Origin: Dioszegia crocea | Lineage: Eukaryota; Basidiomycota; Tremellomycetes; Tremellales; Bulleribasidiaceae | Reading direction: 5' to 3' | NCBI GenBank assembly: GCA_001600615.1 | Contig: BCKK01000002.1 | Span: forward strand, 1,642,809-1,706,808 | DNA length: 64,000 nucleotides | Shown here: piece after piece, positions 1 to 11,347 of the stretch | How the letters are laid out: each line of letters begins with the position of its first letter | Numbering within the stretch: the stretch's first letter is position 1 | Notes under the pieces: model-generated | Told to the model about the DNA's origin: nothing | Seen by the model: only the letters and a program-made list of their open reading frames with translations | The model's database searches: none | Program-made: the position numbers and the translations under genes

Positions 1-1920
1 GTCGCCTAGGATCTCCAGCCGCTCGTAGCTGCGATTTGGCTGATTGGGTGCAGACATCGCTGGAGTGATGGCTTGTAACGCCAAAGCGGGAGTGAGTTTA
101 TTGTCGAATATCCGAGCGTTGAGTTGTTTGGCAGCAAGAAGGTCGGTGAGCATGACGAAGAATGTGGGGATGGCCGATAATGCCCGAAAGGCTGAAGCCG
201 AAAAGCAGTATCGCCGGGTGAATTCGGGCATGAAGTATACTGGGGCAGTGGATGGGGGAGGGTTTAAAATACCGCCTGACCGGCCGCTGTTAGAGATGCT
301 GGCGGTGAAGACTAGCTGATCAGGATGTTCCACTTCGGGAATGGTGGACCTCGCAAATGCGCGCTCCAGGATTGTCCGCGTGGGATCGTATGGATAGGGG
401 GAGTATGGTGTGAGGTCGGTAAAGGATTCGACAAAGAAGCGACGACCAAACTCGGCAGGATTTGTCGCTACAGCGTCCTTCATCTCTTCTGCTAGGATCG
501 AAGGGCAGGATAGGGTGAATGGCGAGGAGGATGGACCTGTGAGGGTAGAAGACATTTCCGCCCAGTCGATGTCTGTCCTCTTGGCCGATTTCGTGGGAGT
601 AAAGGTCCGGACGAGAGGAACCAACAGCCAACAGGGCCCTGTCGGAATATGCAGGTCTTTGTTCATCTGCGAGCGGATGGCTTGTTCGGTATAGCGTTTG
701 GCGAGATCCAGCTGTTCCTCGGAAAGCTTCTTCAACTGTCCCGCGTCCGTCATCTTCATCACCCACCCCTCCTTCAACTCCATCTGCTCCTCGTCGTCCA
801 CCAGCCTCTTTGCTGTTAGAAAAGCCAACGCCCTCTCGTCTGACAACCGCAGTATCGACATCCACGGTCTCCTGCCAACCACCTCGTCCAGCCCTTCCGG
901 TACGAGCTCTTCATACTCCCCGACACCACCTGGTCCTGCACCCACTCCTGGCGAGATGTCCGGCAGCCGTGCCTTAATAGTCCCCTTGAACACCTCCCAT
1001 CGAGCAGACAAGCTCAACCCTCTCTCCAAATCCTCATCGTCAGCGCCCAGCGCTCGATCCCCTTCTTCCACCCACCGCGCCAAACTCGCAGGATCTCTGC
1101 CTTCCCTCACCCCTCGAGCCTTCTTCTCTTTGGGTGGACCACCACCCGGTCTAGGCTTGAGATCATCATCCAGCTCGCCCTTGTCTAGCAACGCCTTGCA
1201 CGCGTCGAAACACGCGACTCGTTTCGCCATCAATTTCGAGGGATATGATCCGGCGGTCGCGAAAGAAGATGTGAATCCGGCACAAGGTGGTAGAGTTACC
1301 GTGGCGCTATAAGACGGGGCACTGGGGGGTGGGAATTGAGTGGGAGGGTTGGGGACGGGTATAGTCGTGTAGGTTACAGTCTGTCTGCAGGTTGAAGGAT
1401 TTTGTCCAAATGATTGGAGGTAGCGTGAGATGATGTGACCGGCGTCCTCAATGGTAAGAGCTACACCGTTGGCAGTGATGAAGGGAGGGGGAGCAGCCAT
1501 CAACATCAGGGACACTCTCTAATCTGATTGTCAGTGCGCGACATCCGGAAGTCTGTTCGCAAGGGTCAAAACTTACAAGTGGATTGACTTGGGGAATTAA
1601 GCTCCGCAGTGAGATATTTTAATCTTTCGGCGCTCATACACTCAAGGCATCGACGTTTCCAAGAGACAAAGCTAAGGAGTCTGGGTAGACGCGAGGAGAC
1701 GTTGAGATGAAACAGAATTTCGCGGGCAGCAGCCGCTCATCCGGTCAACAAGATTTTCCACTCGGAAACCTCAACACCGGCGCTGTCGTAGAGCTGGGCC
1801 AGTAGATTCTGGAAGGGGTCAAGATGTGAGGGTATTTATGCCAAAGCAAAGCCCAGAAAACAGAAATATCGACGGGGTAGGTGTAAGCTCGATTACGTGA
1901 CAGTCGTCCACATTCCTCAT
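1..1920 (-). CDS. DCR: Dicer-like ribonuclease III, 5' part only (runs off window start)
   Basis: Dicer cuts double-stranded RNA into small interfering RNAs. A long open exon from 1518 down to base 1 (506 codons) holds a Dicer dimerisation (DUF283) region: GHIISRYLQSFG, then AKRVACFDACKALLDKGELDDDL. A platform/PAZ-like stretch follows, and at the window edge YERLEILGD, the RNase III signature. Three short upstream exons join in one frame: 1920-1897 (start MRNVDDCH), 1808-1770 and 1735-1640, the last joined to 1518 through an acceptor ending GATTAG. In this model only about 70 residues precede DUF283, so there is no DExD/H helicase module. The next gene begins about 0.8 kb upstream and is unrelated. 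The 5' exons and the start are inferred. The DUF283 and RNase III assignment is firm. The rest of RNase IIIa and IIIb lies outside the window. Confidence 0.82.
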
Positions 1921-2210
1921 GCCGTAACGCGATCTACTGTGGCAGAGTAGTGGAGTATGGAATCAGGCTTGAGCCATGGTGTGTAGTCCAAGGAGACACA
2001 AGCATGATCAGTCTGAGAGTGGGGTCTTCGTAATTTGTCGTGCATGAGTGAGAACTCGTCGCAATCCACCAATAGATGGGCTGAGATGGCATCTTTAGGC
2101 GCTCACTCGCCAAGAAGAGTCATTCCAGTGACCAGTCCGAGGATACTCTATGGATCTCGCTTTCCAACTAAACGAAATACATGATTACATACAGTAGTGA
2201 TGACCGGCTA

Positions 2211-2220
2211 CTATTTATAA
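2211..2220 (-). promoter_or_regulatory. Possible TATA element upstream of the Dicer gene
   Basis: The minus strand reads TTATAAATAG here, about 290 bp upstream of the proposed Dicer start. No other gene reading leftwards begins between this site and 1920, so it would fit the Dicer promoter. This is a sequence match only. Confidence 0.3.
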
Positions 2221-2734
2221 CAAGGACGTGGCTGGGGGAGGATAAAAGAGGGACCAGAGAGGAAAGAGTTTACATATAGAAAAGGCGTCGGGTGGGATGG
2301 CGCATGGGGATGAGAAAGTTGCGGCCGAGCTCGACAGATCAGGGATAGAGGCCGACGGCGAAAGTCGAGCGGGGAAAGCGATCGGAGCCGAGTGACCATA
2401 GTGAGTATGTGATCTCGAAATGGCCCGGACGAAGGGAAGACGTATGTGATTTCTTACTTTCCGGGGTGATTGGGTCGTAAGAGTATAGTATCGCAGTTGA
2501 GAGGAGTATAAGGAGACAAGTGTATGCAGGAGCAGGATGAGACATTGGTGAGGGGATGGGAGTATTGACAGGTATTTCAGCCTCGGCGCGCGTATATGAC
2601 AATCGGTCGCAAGTGGGTCGCAAGTGTTGCCAGGGTGAGTCGAAAGAGCGCTAAGGATCCAGCGCAAGACCTGCAGGGCATGGAAGGTATCGTAGGGGGG
2701 TGCGGAATTGTGGAGAGCGAGAAGGGATTTAGAT

Positions 2735-5269
2735 TCACAGGGGGTATAGCACAAGAGTTCGGCTTTGCGATACTATTCCTGTCGGGATCAGCCTTGCAAC
2801 TGCACTAGTATATGACCCAAACTCACACCAGGTGGTACTTTTCCACTTGTTATCCCCCGCATCACCCATCGCTGCCTTGAGCCACCTATCGTGCATCTTA
2901 CTCGGCGCCACCGGCATGCCAGCCGAAATGCTGCATCCGCTGGACGCGGCTGGAAGGATCGTCTTTGCCTCGATTGACTGAGTGTGTCGAGCCGATTTCC
3001 CGACGGAAGAGGAGGGGGAGACGATAGTGTCACTGCTGTGACCTGTTAAGGGCGAAGATGTCGGCTGGGTCTGACCGCGAAGGAGTGTGGAATCGAAAAG
3101 AGGGGGAGGACTGGGAGTCTTAGGATTGGGCGCAAGGTGGCATTCGCCGACTGGTGTCTGCGGGTACTGGAGTCGCTTCGATTGGACTTCTGGTTGAGGC
3201 AATTTGGGCAGGACTTGCACGCCGTAGACCGGAACGAAGGGGGTAACGGCCGCATTAAGCCGAGACTGATGGTCCGAAGCGTTCCCGCCGAGGTGGACGT
3301 GAGTTGTGGGTGACGGTGAGAAAGGTTCGAAAGCCATTTGAAGTTGCTGACTTGAGCTATGAGAAAAGGGTTGGAGTCGAGGTGTGGCTCGATTGAGCCA
3401 TGATCGAGCTTGCTGAGGCTGGTACAACGTGTCGCTTTCTTGCTGGCGGAAATCGGGATATAGCTGAGCTTGAAGAGTGCTTTGATGTCGGGTTTGCTGT
3501 TGCTGGATATGCCGGACGTAGATCATTTTCGACCCAATGACCATCCCGCTGGCCTGCACGAGCAGTTCCGCCGAGAATGGGGATTCGAATTCTAGGAGGG
3601 CGGTGAGACCGAATTCCGGAGTGGAAGCGATGATGGTTGCGATCTTGATTGAGCCAAAAGTGGAGAATAGCTCGACGATGACGCTCTCCGATGGGAACGA
3701 GTGTGGGTCCTGGTATATCAGCCCATAGCACCTCAACGATCGAAAGAACATACCAGGCCTTCGGCGATGACAGACGCGCTAGCGACAGATTGTGTCACTT
3801 CCTGTCGGATGGGATGAATCGGGGGGTGGATGACCCTGTTTGGCATAGCGCCGATTCCTGAAGAATCAGCGATGGCACCAACAGGCACTTACCCGTACCG
3901 AAATGCCTTGCCTCCCGTTGGACCAGGGCCCACGAGATGTCAATTCTGGAGCCCCTTCTTGTCAGCTATAGCTGTGAGGCCGGAACTTACTCCATGTACA
4001 ACCCATTCATACAGCGCATAGCCTCTAGAGCTTCATCATGAGACTTCATCAGAATGAAGCCGCTGAAGTTTCAGCTGGTGTGACGAGGAAGAGCAAAGGA
4101 CTCACCGCCTTCGACCGTTTCCGTCTAGCTGAGAGAGCAGCTTGCAATGTTCTACGCAGCCGTGGCGTTCGAACATGGCCTTGAACTGGGCTCTGTATCG
4201 TCAGTGAGTCATTCAAAAGAGGGAAGCTAGCTCACTCCGTCATATGCAGCGGCAGATCCACAATGTACAGATTCCTCGGCAGACATCCTGCCGGCTCGCG
4301 ACGGTACCCCACCCCTGCGAACTCATCCCTCTTCGGAGCGAGAGCTCGATCGGCGACATAAGGAAGGTGGTGTGAGGGAAGGTCGAACATGTCCGGATCA
4401 TGGAGGTTCGGGTGAACAGATGTGGTGTACTGGTAGCGATCGCCCATGTTGAGGAGGTCTGGGCGAGTGACAGTCATGGGCGCGGAGGCATATTCGAAGC
4501 GGGGAAGAAGGGGAGCCTCTGTCGGGCCAGCGAGGACAGAGGGAAGGACCATCGTCCTGGCCTGTAAGCTCAAATCCAGACCCTTAGAGGAGACTTACAG
4601 TCCAGAAGCTTCTAGTTGAGCACGAGCTTTCATGCACCTCCGTGCTTCTTCCTCTCCTCCCACCCAAATCTGAGCCCACTGCTTGCCGTCCGGAGAGGGA
4701 TGAAGGAGGACACCAATAACCCTGGCTACGATATGTTAGTCTCAGCATTGCGCTACTCTGAACTCATAGCTCAACTCACTGATCTGAGAGAAGAAGGCAA
4801 CGAGAGCAGGCGCAGTATCTAGACGTCAGTACCGCGTAGTGGTCTCGCTCAGACTCTACGTACGATGTTGCTCCAGGCCTGATAGTCTAATCTCCGTCTT
4901 TGGGGCAGAACGCGATGGGGCGTTGGTACTATCATCGATCTCGATAGGTCTGATAGGTGAAGGAGAGGAAGGTAGGACTTCCATGCTAGGGGAGTATGTA
5001 GGCGAAGGGGATGGAGGGGGGGAATTGACCGAGCAGCGATAGACCTGTTCGGATCTGATGATGATACGAACGGCTCTTGATGACGATACTGTCTGTAAGA
5101 TATGAGTGAGGAAGGAGAGGGATGCTAACAGGATGGAAGGAGGACCGGAGGGAGGATGAAGTACAAAGTCGAAAATGGGTGAACCTCTGTGTGGACAAGG
5201 AATGTGGAGGCAGGCGGCGATCGCCGGTGTGGCTCTTAGTGGCGGCACGAGTGTGGCGGAATCCCTCAT
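2735..5269 (-). CDS. Three-RRM RNA-binding protein
   Basis: An RNA-binding protein built from at least eight exons. The N-terminal exon (start at 5269, MRDSATLVPPL) is Pro/Ser-rich. A degenerate first RRM follows (EIRLSGLEQHHTAPALVAFF, then ARRCMKARAQLEASG) at about 4615-4920. The second RRM is the best one (RNP2 NLYIVDLPL; RNP1-like RRRGFILMKSHDEALEAMRC; ends IDISWALVQRE) at about 3890-4320. The third sits in the last long exon (ELFSTFGSIKIATII, TALLEFESPFSAELL), with a long Ser/Pro/Gln-rich tail. Introns carry normal GT...AG ends with CTGAC branch sites. The tail has two possible ends: read-through to a stop at 2735, or splicing of a GTGAGT intron near 2820 that gives an immediate stop after KWKSTTW. 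The layout resembles fungal RRM regulators of meiosis or mRNA, but I cannot name an orthologue. The 5' end is partly uncertain because one possible small intron near 5095 is open in frame. Confidence 0.78.
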
Positions 5270-6586
5270 TACGATGCTTAGCTGCTTTGTACACGCGACA
5301 GTCACCCAGAAGCAGTGGGTGGCACAGGTGTGATCTTACGCCGATCCGAGTAGTGCGCGGTGTTCACAAGTTTAGCAGTCAACACTTGTCTAAGCATCAT
5401 CAGAAAATTACAAGCACCTTCTACGTCAACTTGATCCCAGCGTCGCACCGACCATGCCTATGTCCTGGGGCTCTCGCTACTCCCAAATAGTAAGAATCAG
5501 CGGATCCTTTCGGGTTTCCATTTCCCACGGTTCAAAGCTCAAGCCTTAGGTCCACCAAGTCCAAACCTCCCGAGTTGATCACCGGAGGCCGGTAGCCCGA
5601 TGGCCGGGGTAGCCAACGCGTGTGATGCGAAATCGGAGTGGAGCGAAGTATCTGTGGGGTCATTAGTACAACTTGCTAATCCATTCATGTCTAGGCGGAG
5701 ACACTGGCGGAATGGGGTCAGGTATTGATCCAGCGTACGAGCCAAATCTGGAGATAAAAAGTCCGATCCTGATTCCTGATCCAGCCTCGGCGACTCCTTC
5801 ATATGCGTAGACGATAAGACTCGGAGTATGTCACTAGATCAGCTGATTCTCGACCTGAATCAATATCCCTAACAGATCACACTTACGGGAGCAGCGATTA
5901 CAATCGGCGACGCATCGTCCATACGGCTTGACACGGGCAATACAGTCTTAGCTCTCGAAGACGTACACAAGGTTCCGATCGTCGGTCCTTTTGCTGAGAA
6001 GTCGTTGTTGTAAGATCTGTCAAGAAGGACGAAGATGAAGATGCACAGACCAGATTGCCGGTTCCTGCTCCAAGGATGGCTCGCGCAGGAAGCAAAGCAT
6101 CACGTTTAGCTTCAATTTGACATTCGCCTCGCCCGGCATGTGGTCATTGACGCATCGTCGAAGGGGGCGCTTCTGACTGCGTCGAGAGACATCTGCAGAT
6201 GATGTTGAAGGCCGCTGACGATCTTGCTAGCAAGGCTGGGCCATAGTGCGAGCCTCGTGTGATGCGGTCAAGTGAGTCAAGTTGATGGATATTTCTCGGT
6301 GGCGACCATAATCAGTCCGTTTCGATTCACCGGCTGGTCTCATGCGCTCATGGCTGGGTGGAGGAATTGACATGCATCGCAGTCTGTTCAGCCGTTTTGA
6401 TGACGATTATGAATGACGATCAGAGACAGGGTGATTCTCCTGCTCAAGTCACAGCCCCGATGACCGATGAAATCAGATCACGCAGAATTGCATGGTGATA
6501 TGTGTCATCACACTTGAGACTATGCTAGTAGCTGCTCTGCTAAATCAGCTTTGACAATTCACGTCTAGGCCGAGGTATACTCACAA
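5270..6586. other. Gene-poor stretch, no convincing gene
   Basis: This 1.3 kb lies between the RRM gene start and the CsbD-like gene end. Minus-strand reading frames at 5539-5802 (87 codons) and about 5900-6110 look weakly protein-like, but their frames cannot be joined by splice sites, and the second is cut by stops in every frame. The rest (6110-6580) shows nothing coding. It may hold the RRM gene's promoter and leader. Confidence 0.5.
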
Positions 6587-6901
6587 TTACACCTGCCTAC
6601 TTTCCGCCCCTTCCTTCTCCATCCCCTCGCAGCCCGTCAACTTCCCGGCAATCTCCTCTGCCTTGCCATAGCCGTCGGTAGCTGGGTCCCTATTTGCACT
6701 GGCCGTCTTCATACCATCGACGCCAGCCTGCTTGTCGGCCGTACCGGACTCGGTCCAGGCTGTGGAACCGGTTACGCTCCCGATGGTTTCCTAAAGATGA
6801 ATTTGGGCCCGATTGCTGGACGGGAAACGGCTTACCTCAACTGCGCCCTTGACATATTGGACATGGGCGCCTAGGAGAGTGGGGGCTTCTGCGTTGGACA
6901 T
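6587..6901 (-). CDS. CsbD-like small stress protein
   Basis: A protein of about 90 residues from two exons. Exon 1 (6901-6836) encodes MSNAEAPTLLGAHVQYVKGA; a short intron with a GTAAGC donor separates it from exon 2 (6789-6587). The sequence is hydrophilic and low in aromatics, with the spaced pattern ETIGSVTGSTAWTESGTADK and ATDGYGKAEEIAGKLTGCEG. This pattern is typical of fungal CsbD-family proteins, including those described as mismatch or cruciform-DNA binding (Hmp1-like). Family members are abundant stress or stationary-phase proteins with no firm biochemical role. The exon phases match exactly (both phase 0), and the length fits the family. It lies just downstream of, and parallel to, the oxalate decarboxylase gene. 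Confidence 0.75.
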
Positions 6902-7181
6902 TTTGGGTATTCTGATGTCTGACTTGTACGTTTGATAGAGTGGCAATGTCGAATCGGTCGCGTCAAGAGGTATCGATGCACGATACAGCTCGTGAAACTC
7001 CCATGACGTCATGTCGCGCCTGTCTTCTTCGAGCTTCTTCTCGCAGTGGCAATCCGAAGCCTTACCTTGTATATAGCTGCCGGGACCAAGCTGTCTAGAC
7101 CTCTCTTGTGATGCCAATCTCTACGTTTCGAAGATATCTGCCGTTGATATATATATACAAGATTACACCACGAAAGCTCAG

Positions 7182-8797
7182 CTAGAACGAATTCCTCCTG
7201 CCCTTCTTCACCGGCTCCTTGTCCTTGCTGAGAGCCTTCAAGAACTCCTCCCTCTTGTCCCCCTCCAGATTCAAGTGTTCCGCCACAATCTGAGCTGGGG
7301 TCTGGGCCAACCACTGCTCCGTGGAAAAGTCCTCAAACTTGGGCGCCCTGAACATCTCGAGCATCTCCACCTCTCCCTCTCCAATGTTCTCAACGTAGTG
7401 GGCGTGATTTTTGGGCACAATACCCACATCTCCCGCCATGTAGTTGAAAGTTCGAGCTTTGCCGCTTGATGCGAAAATGGTGACTCGAGCGTGGCCTTTC
7501 AGGAAGAATGACCACTCATCGGCGTTTGGGTGCCAGTGCATCTGAGAGATTAGCTTGGTTTGACAGGAAGACGTACCTCCCGAAGTGCCCCTTCCTTGAT
7601 GGTGACATGGGCAGCTGCAGTCGTCTTGCTGATGGGGAAGTTGGTGGAATCCGTGATGCGGACGGTTCCGCCAGAGAAGATTTGGGGCGGCTGTTTCAGC
7701 ATTCGGTGGACGAATCTGTGTCGAGAGGGGCGGACAGACTTTCGGTCGTCCTCCAATGTGCCTGGAGTGGATCCTTGGAAGATGTACTTCTCGCGTTGGG
7801 AGAGCGAATCGAAGACTTTGGGCGAAACCCGGAAATTCTTGGCAAGTACAGATTTGGGCGTGCGAGCCATGTAGTCGGTCAGGACTGTGGGTCAGCTTGG
7901 CTTACACCTGACTCAAAGGCTACTCACGGAAGGTGGAGTCCTCGGAGAAGTTTCCATCGTCAAAGATGAGCAGGAACTCGACACCGATCTTGCCGGTGCC
8001 TACAGTCAGTCTCACCTACAGTCGTCTCACCTTGAATACCGTGAGGGAAGCCAGTGGGGAAGTACCACAAGTCGCCTTCCTCGAGATCTTCAATTGCGCA
8101 ACCTCCTTCCGTGTCGAGTACGGTAATTCGGCATGTGCCCTGGTATCAGCTCGGCAAATCTCACGCTCACTTTGATGATGTATGCCCACTCAGCCTCATT
8201 GTGCCAGTGCAGCTTATATCATTGGCACCACCAATATGCGGCTGATCCAAGATCCACCCACCTCTGACGGATTAGCTTAAAGTCTGACAGTGGCACTCAC
8301 CCCTGTAAACTCCAGGACCGAGACGCATGTTCACTCCTGCAAGCTCGGTCGAGGTGGGAAGCTCTCTGACCGTAGTCTCCCTCGCCCACCCGCCTTCCTC
8401 CAGGCGCATGTGAGAGTCTGTGAAGGACCTAACATTAGCCAATGGCAAGAATGTCCTCACCATTTCATATTGGGCATCTTGCCTGAGTCCGTGACAGGCG
8501 GGCACATGATGTCGGGTTCTTGGCGAGCTCGGTCGGGATTTTGAGGACCCAAGATGTCTCCTCCCTCATGACCGCGGCGAGGCTGAGGCCTGGGGCGATT
8601 AGTAAAGTCATGGGAGCTGAGTAGACATTCGCTCTGAGGGCGGGGATAGCGGAATGTAACAGCGCGACTTACACAGGAGCCTTGGATTGGGCCTGCGCCT
8701 GCACCCGCTTCGCCTGCTCAGCCCTCCTTTCGTGAAGGATACTCTCGAGGAGCTCAATCTCGCCTTGCATAGTTGATGGCTGATTATACATAGACAT
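7182..8797 (-). CDS. OXDC: Oxalate decarboxylase (bicupin)
   Basis: Converts oxalate to formate and CO2 using manganese. The product has two cupin domains. After the N-terminal region come GHEGGDILGPQNPDRARQEP and MRLEEGGWARETTVRELP. The first metal site is HWHNEAEWAYI, and the lid region reads DDGNFSEDSTFLLTDYM. The second cupin has HWHPNADEWSFFLKG and the later His in NHAHYVENIG. The glutamate in the lid (SEDST) is the feature separating decarboxylases from oxalate oxidases. At least five introns interrupt the gene. The start at 8797 (MSMYNQPSTMQ) gives no signal peptide, unlike many secreted fungal enzymes, so a cytosolic enzyme is likely. An in-frame ATG at 8863 adds 22 Ser-rich residues and cannot be excluded. 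Functionally it would handle metabolic oxalate or acid stress. Confidence 0.93.
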
Positions 8798-9188
8798 CGT
8801 GGATGATTGAGAGAAGAAGCGGGACACAGATGGGTGCGATGAGTACTTGAACGACGAGTGCACCGGCTGCGCGCATAGCCGATCGGCAACTACCGATCAC
8901 CGGTAGAACCAGTCCTACTGTCTTGCTGTGTCCTCAGCTGTTACTGATAATACGTCGTCCCAGTATTCAGAGTATAACCAGAGTATAATCAGAGGTACCA
9001 GCTGCTGGTCGCCGAATATGCACAGGCTCACACGCATGACCAGACACGACGAGTATCAGATGGACGCAGATGTAATTTCTACACATTTACATTTTCCAAT
9101 GGATACTATATTGATACGACTTCTACTTCTAGCGACCGTTGTCCTTGATATATTCCGTCTCCCCACAAACCCAACTCCCTTCACCACC

Positions 9189-10049
9189 CTACACGTTGAT
9201 CTGATGTTGCCAGACCTGCTGCTCCGCCCGGGCAGAGTAGTGACTGACGCGGAGGAGGTTGCGCATCTGCTCGACGCCTGTGAAGAGGATTTGTCGAGCC
9301 ATGAAGAAGCGGATACCCTCAGTGCAAGGGGGCGAGGTGAGACTTCCTGCTGGGTTAGCTGGAGTTCACTGAACCGGACAAAAAGACTCACCTCGGTAAG
9401 TCCAGAATTCGCTGAAGTTGTTCACCTCGGCGACGGCCACAGCGGGGTTGGTGGAGGACTGAACTGTGGAGTTGAGGTTTCGGTAGGAAATGAGAGGAGG
9501 GAGGGCGGTGAAGAAGGGAGAATCCGAGTTTCCGGGGTCGATTCGGAAGGCAAGCACCGCCCGAGGTGTACCTTTCGGGGTGACGTGCACAAAGTGCATC
9601 TCCGCCTTGGACCGAGCTCCCTGAACAGTGTGGTCTCCAGGAGCGTGGATGTGCCAGCCGGACATGTAGACGGTCTCGTTGACGCCAGAGTCCTCGAAGG
9701 TGAAGGAGGGAAGGCTGGTGTAGTTGCCTTCGGGGTGGGAGAAGGTCATGGAGGGGCCGTATCCCCAGTTTCGGAAGACACCGGTTTGGTTCATGTTGTA
9801 CCGGTCAAAGTGGAGGAGGTGGGAGAGGGAGAGACCCTGGTCGAGCCGGAGGGGAATGGGAGCTTGCATGGTGCCGTCCTGGCAGAGGACGTAATCCTCT
9901 GACAGTCGTCCCCAGTCGTATGACGCTTCATATGCCCAGGTCTGACCGGTGGGGCTGTCGGCTCGCTTCATCTGACGATGGTAGTTGTGGTCTGCGCATC
10001 CTAGGGCGGAGGCAGAGAGGAGAGCAGCGGTGAAGAGCGAGACGAGCAT
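9189..10049 (-). CDS. Secreted alpha-type carbonic anhydrase
   Basis: Catalyses reversible hydration of CO2 to bicarbonate. The N-terminus (MLVSLFTAALLSASALGCAD) is a signal peptide, followed by a dibasic Kex2-like site (QMKR). The alpha-CA core shows the zinc ligands in GWHIHAPGDHTVQG (two His) and AEMHFVHVTPKG (third His), plus NWGYGPSM. A single intron near 9380 joins FWTYRG to GSLTSPPCTEGI, the conserved Thr-bearing loop. The stop at 9189 follows QHQINV. Several N-glycosylation sequons (NQT, NYT, NET, NST, NFS) agree with secretion. Alpha-class enzymes are less common in fungi than beta-class ones. It likely works outside the cell or at the cell wall. Confidence 0.93.
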
Positions 10050-10755
10050 GGCTGTTGTCAGCTGCGTCCGAGGCTGGGCTTACTGTTGTGGAGTTCGTGT
10101 GGGGGTGGGGATGTAATGTGAATGTGGGGATGAGGGGATTGGTCATCTTCATCGCTGGACTTATATATCCCTGCGGTGTGCGGTATTTTCCGGCCATACT
10201 TGGAGCTTGCCAAGACATCGGGACCAGACGCACAGAATCAGAAGCGAGACCAAGAGTCTCCAAGATTCCGAGTGCGCTATGATTCCCGGCGAAGCACAGC
10301 TGTCGGAACGAGAAAAGACACCGAAAAGTTCAGTCGATTCCAGATGGAGGGCCCAGGCGCTAGGGATTAGCCGGGATCTCCGGATCAGATGGTCGTGTAC
10401 GAGATGCCAAGCAGGCACGGGTGAAGATTAGATCTGCGACCAATTTGCCGCACTGAAAGAGGCAAAAGCCGCAGATCGCTGGTCGGGACCTGAAGAAGTC
10501 CCGCAGAACATCGTCCCGAACAGGTATGTAAAGTTTGGGGTCCCATGCGGGGGGCTGGGCGGATCTGCACCACAGCGCTGCGCAGCATTGCCGCTTGAGA
10601 CGAGGCTGACAGTGAGAGGGAGAGGCTGGGAGAGGCAGAGGTGGAGTCCGGAAGCTTCCGGCGGGTCCGGTTTAAGCCGAGGGTGACGTAAAGCGGGGTC
10701 TCCACATCATACAGTCACTTCATTGAATCAGCGACTCTCCATACGACCACACATC
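10050..10755. promoter_or_regulatory. Divergent intergenic region between carbonic anhydrase and an unknown gene
   Basis: About 700 bp between two outward-facing starts (10049 minus, 10756 plus). A TATATA-like core (ACTTATATATCC) lies at about 10158-10169 on the carbonic anhydrase side, roughly 110 bp upstream of that start. No supported coding sequence is seen. Confidence 0.45.
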
Positions 10756-11319
10756 ATGAGCCAGCCGCACTTAATAGCCATCGCCCCAGCTCCGCCATTA
10801 CCTGACTTGACCCCCGCCGCCCTCTTTTTGCCACTCTCTGCAATATCAGCTGGGCATCGGGGGAGAAAGATCAGAACGATTGGACAGTGAGCCGTTATCA
10901 AGAACGCGACTGATCACACAGAGTCATAGACTATATTCCCAAATGGTCACTCCTGCTTCTCTCGGCATCGCCAGAGACACCCACTGCCCAGCGACCAACT
11001 CTACTGGCAGACACATCTGTCCCCTTGTTGGGCCCCTCGCCCGCTATGAAGGATTTATATGAAACGCCTGCCGAAGGTGTCAATCGCCCAAAGGTCAAAT
11101 TCGACAAGGGAGAATGGGTATGCGTGGTAGGCTGGCTAGAAGGGACGCCTCCGAAAAGAATAGTCCAGGTGAGTCCTGTCGGCATGTAAGGTCTGACGAC
11201 AGAATAACTCCGGAGCATATCTTCCTCCACTACCCCTCGTTCTTGATCTCATCCACATCTCGGCTGCACGCGAGCCGCCACTTAACGCAATGTTCAGAGG
11301 GAACCAACCTGACAGATGA
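10756..11319 (+). CDS. Unrecognised small protein
   Basis: Three exons join in one frame. Exon 1 starts MSQPHLIAIAPAPPLPDL. A short intron (GTGAGC donor, CTGATCACACAG acceptor) leads to exon 2 with VIDYIPKWSLLLLSASPE, ETPAEGVNRPKVKFDKGEW and VCVVGWLEGTPPKRIVQ. A second intron (GTGAGT, CTGACGACAG) leads to NNSGAYLPPLPLVLDLIH and a stop at 11317-11319. Exon phases agree. It is about 165 residues, and I do not recognise a family. The open plus-strand frame that continues to 11533 is the antisense image of the PPE1 last exon, so I end the gene at 11319, tail-to-tail with PPE1 (28 bp gap). Confidence 0.55.
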
Positions 11320-11347
11320 CGACTGCGTCACTGCAATACCGTATACA

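Noticed and set aside
698..1312. Plus-strand open frame of 204 codons
   Set aside because: It is the antisense image of the Dicer exon, Ser-rich and without any family pattern.
5898..6000. Possible Zn2Cys6 transcription factor on the minus strand
   Set aside because: The Cys spacing CVADCNRCSRKCD is incomplete, the frame is preceded by stops, and it cannot be spliced to neighbouring frames.
8928..9902. Plus-strand open frame of 324 codons
   Set aside because: It lies opposite the carbonic anhydrase exon, whose catalytic motifs are unmistakable; the plus frame is a Gly/Val-rich shadow.
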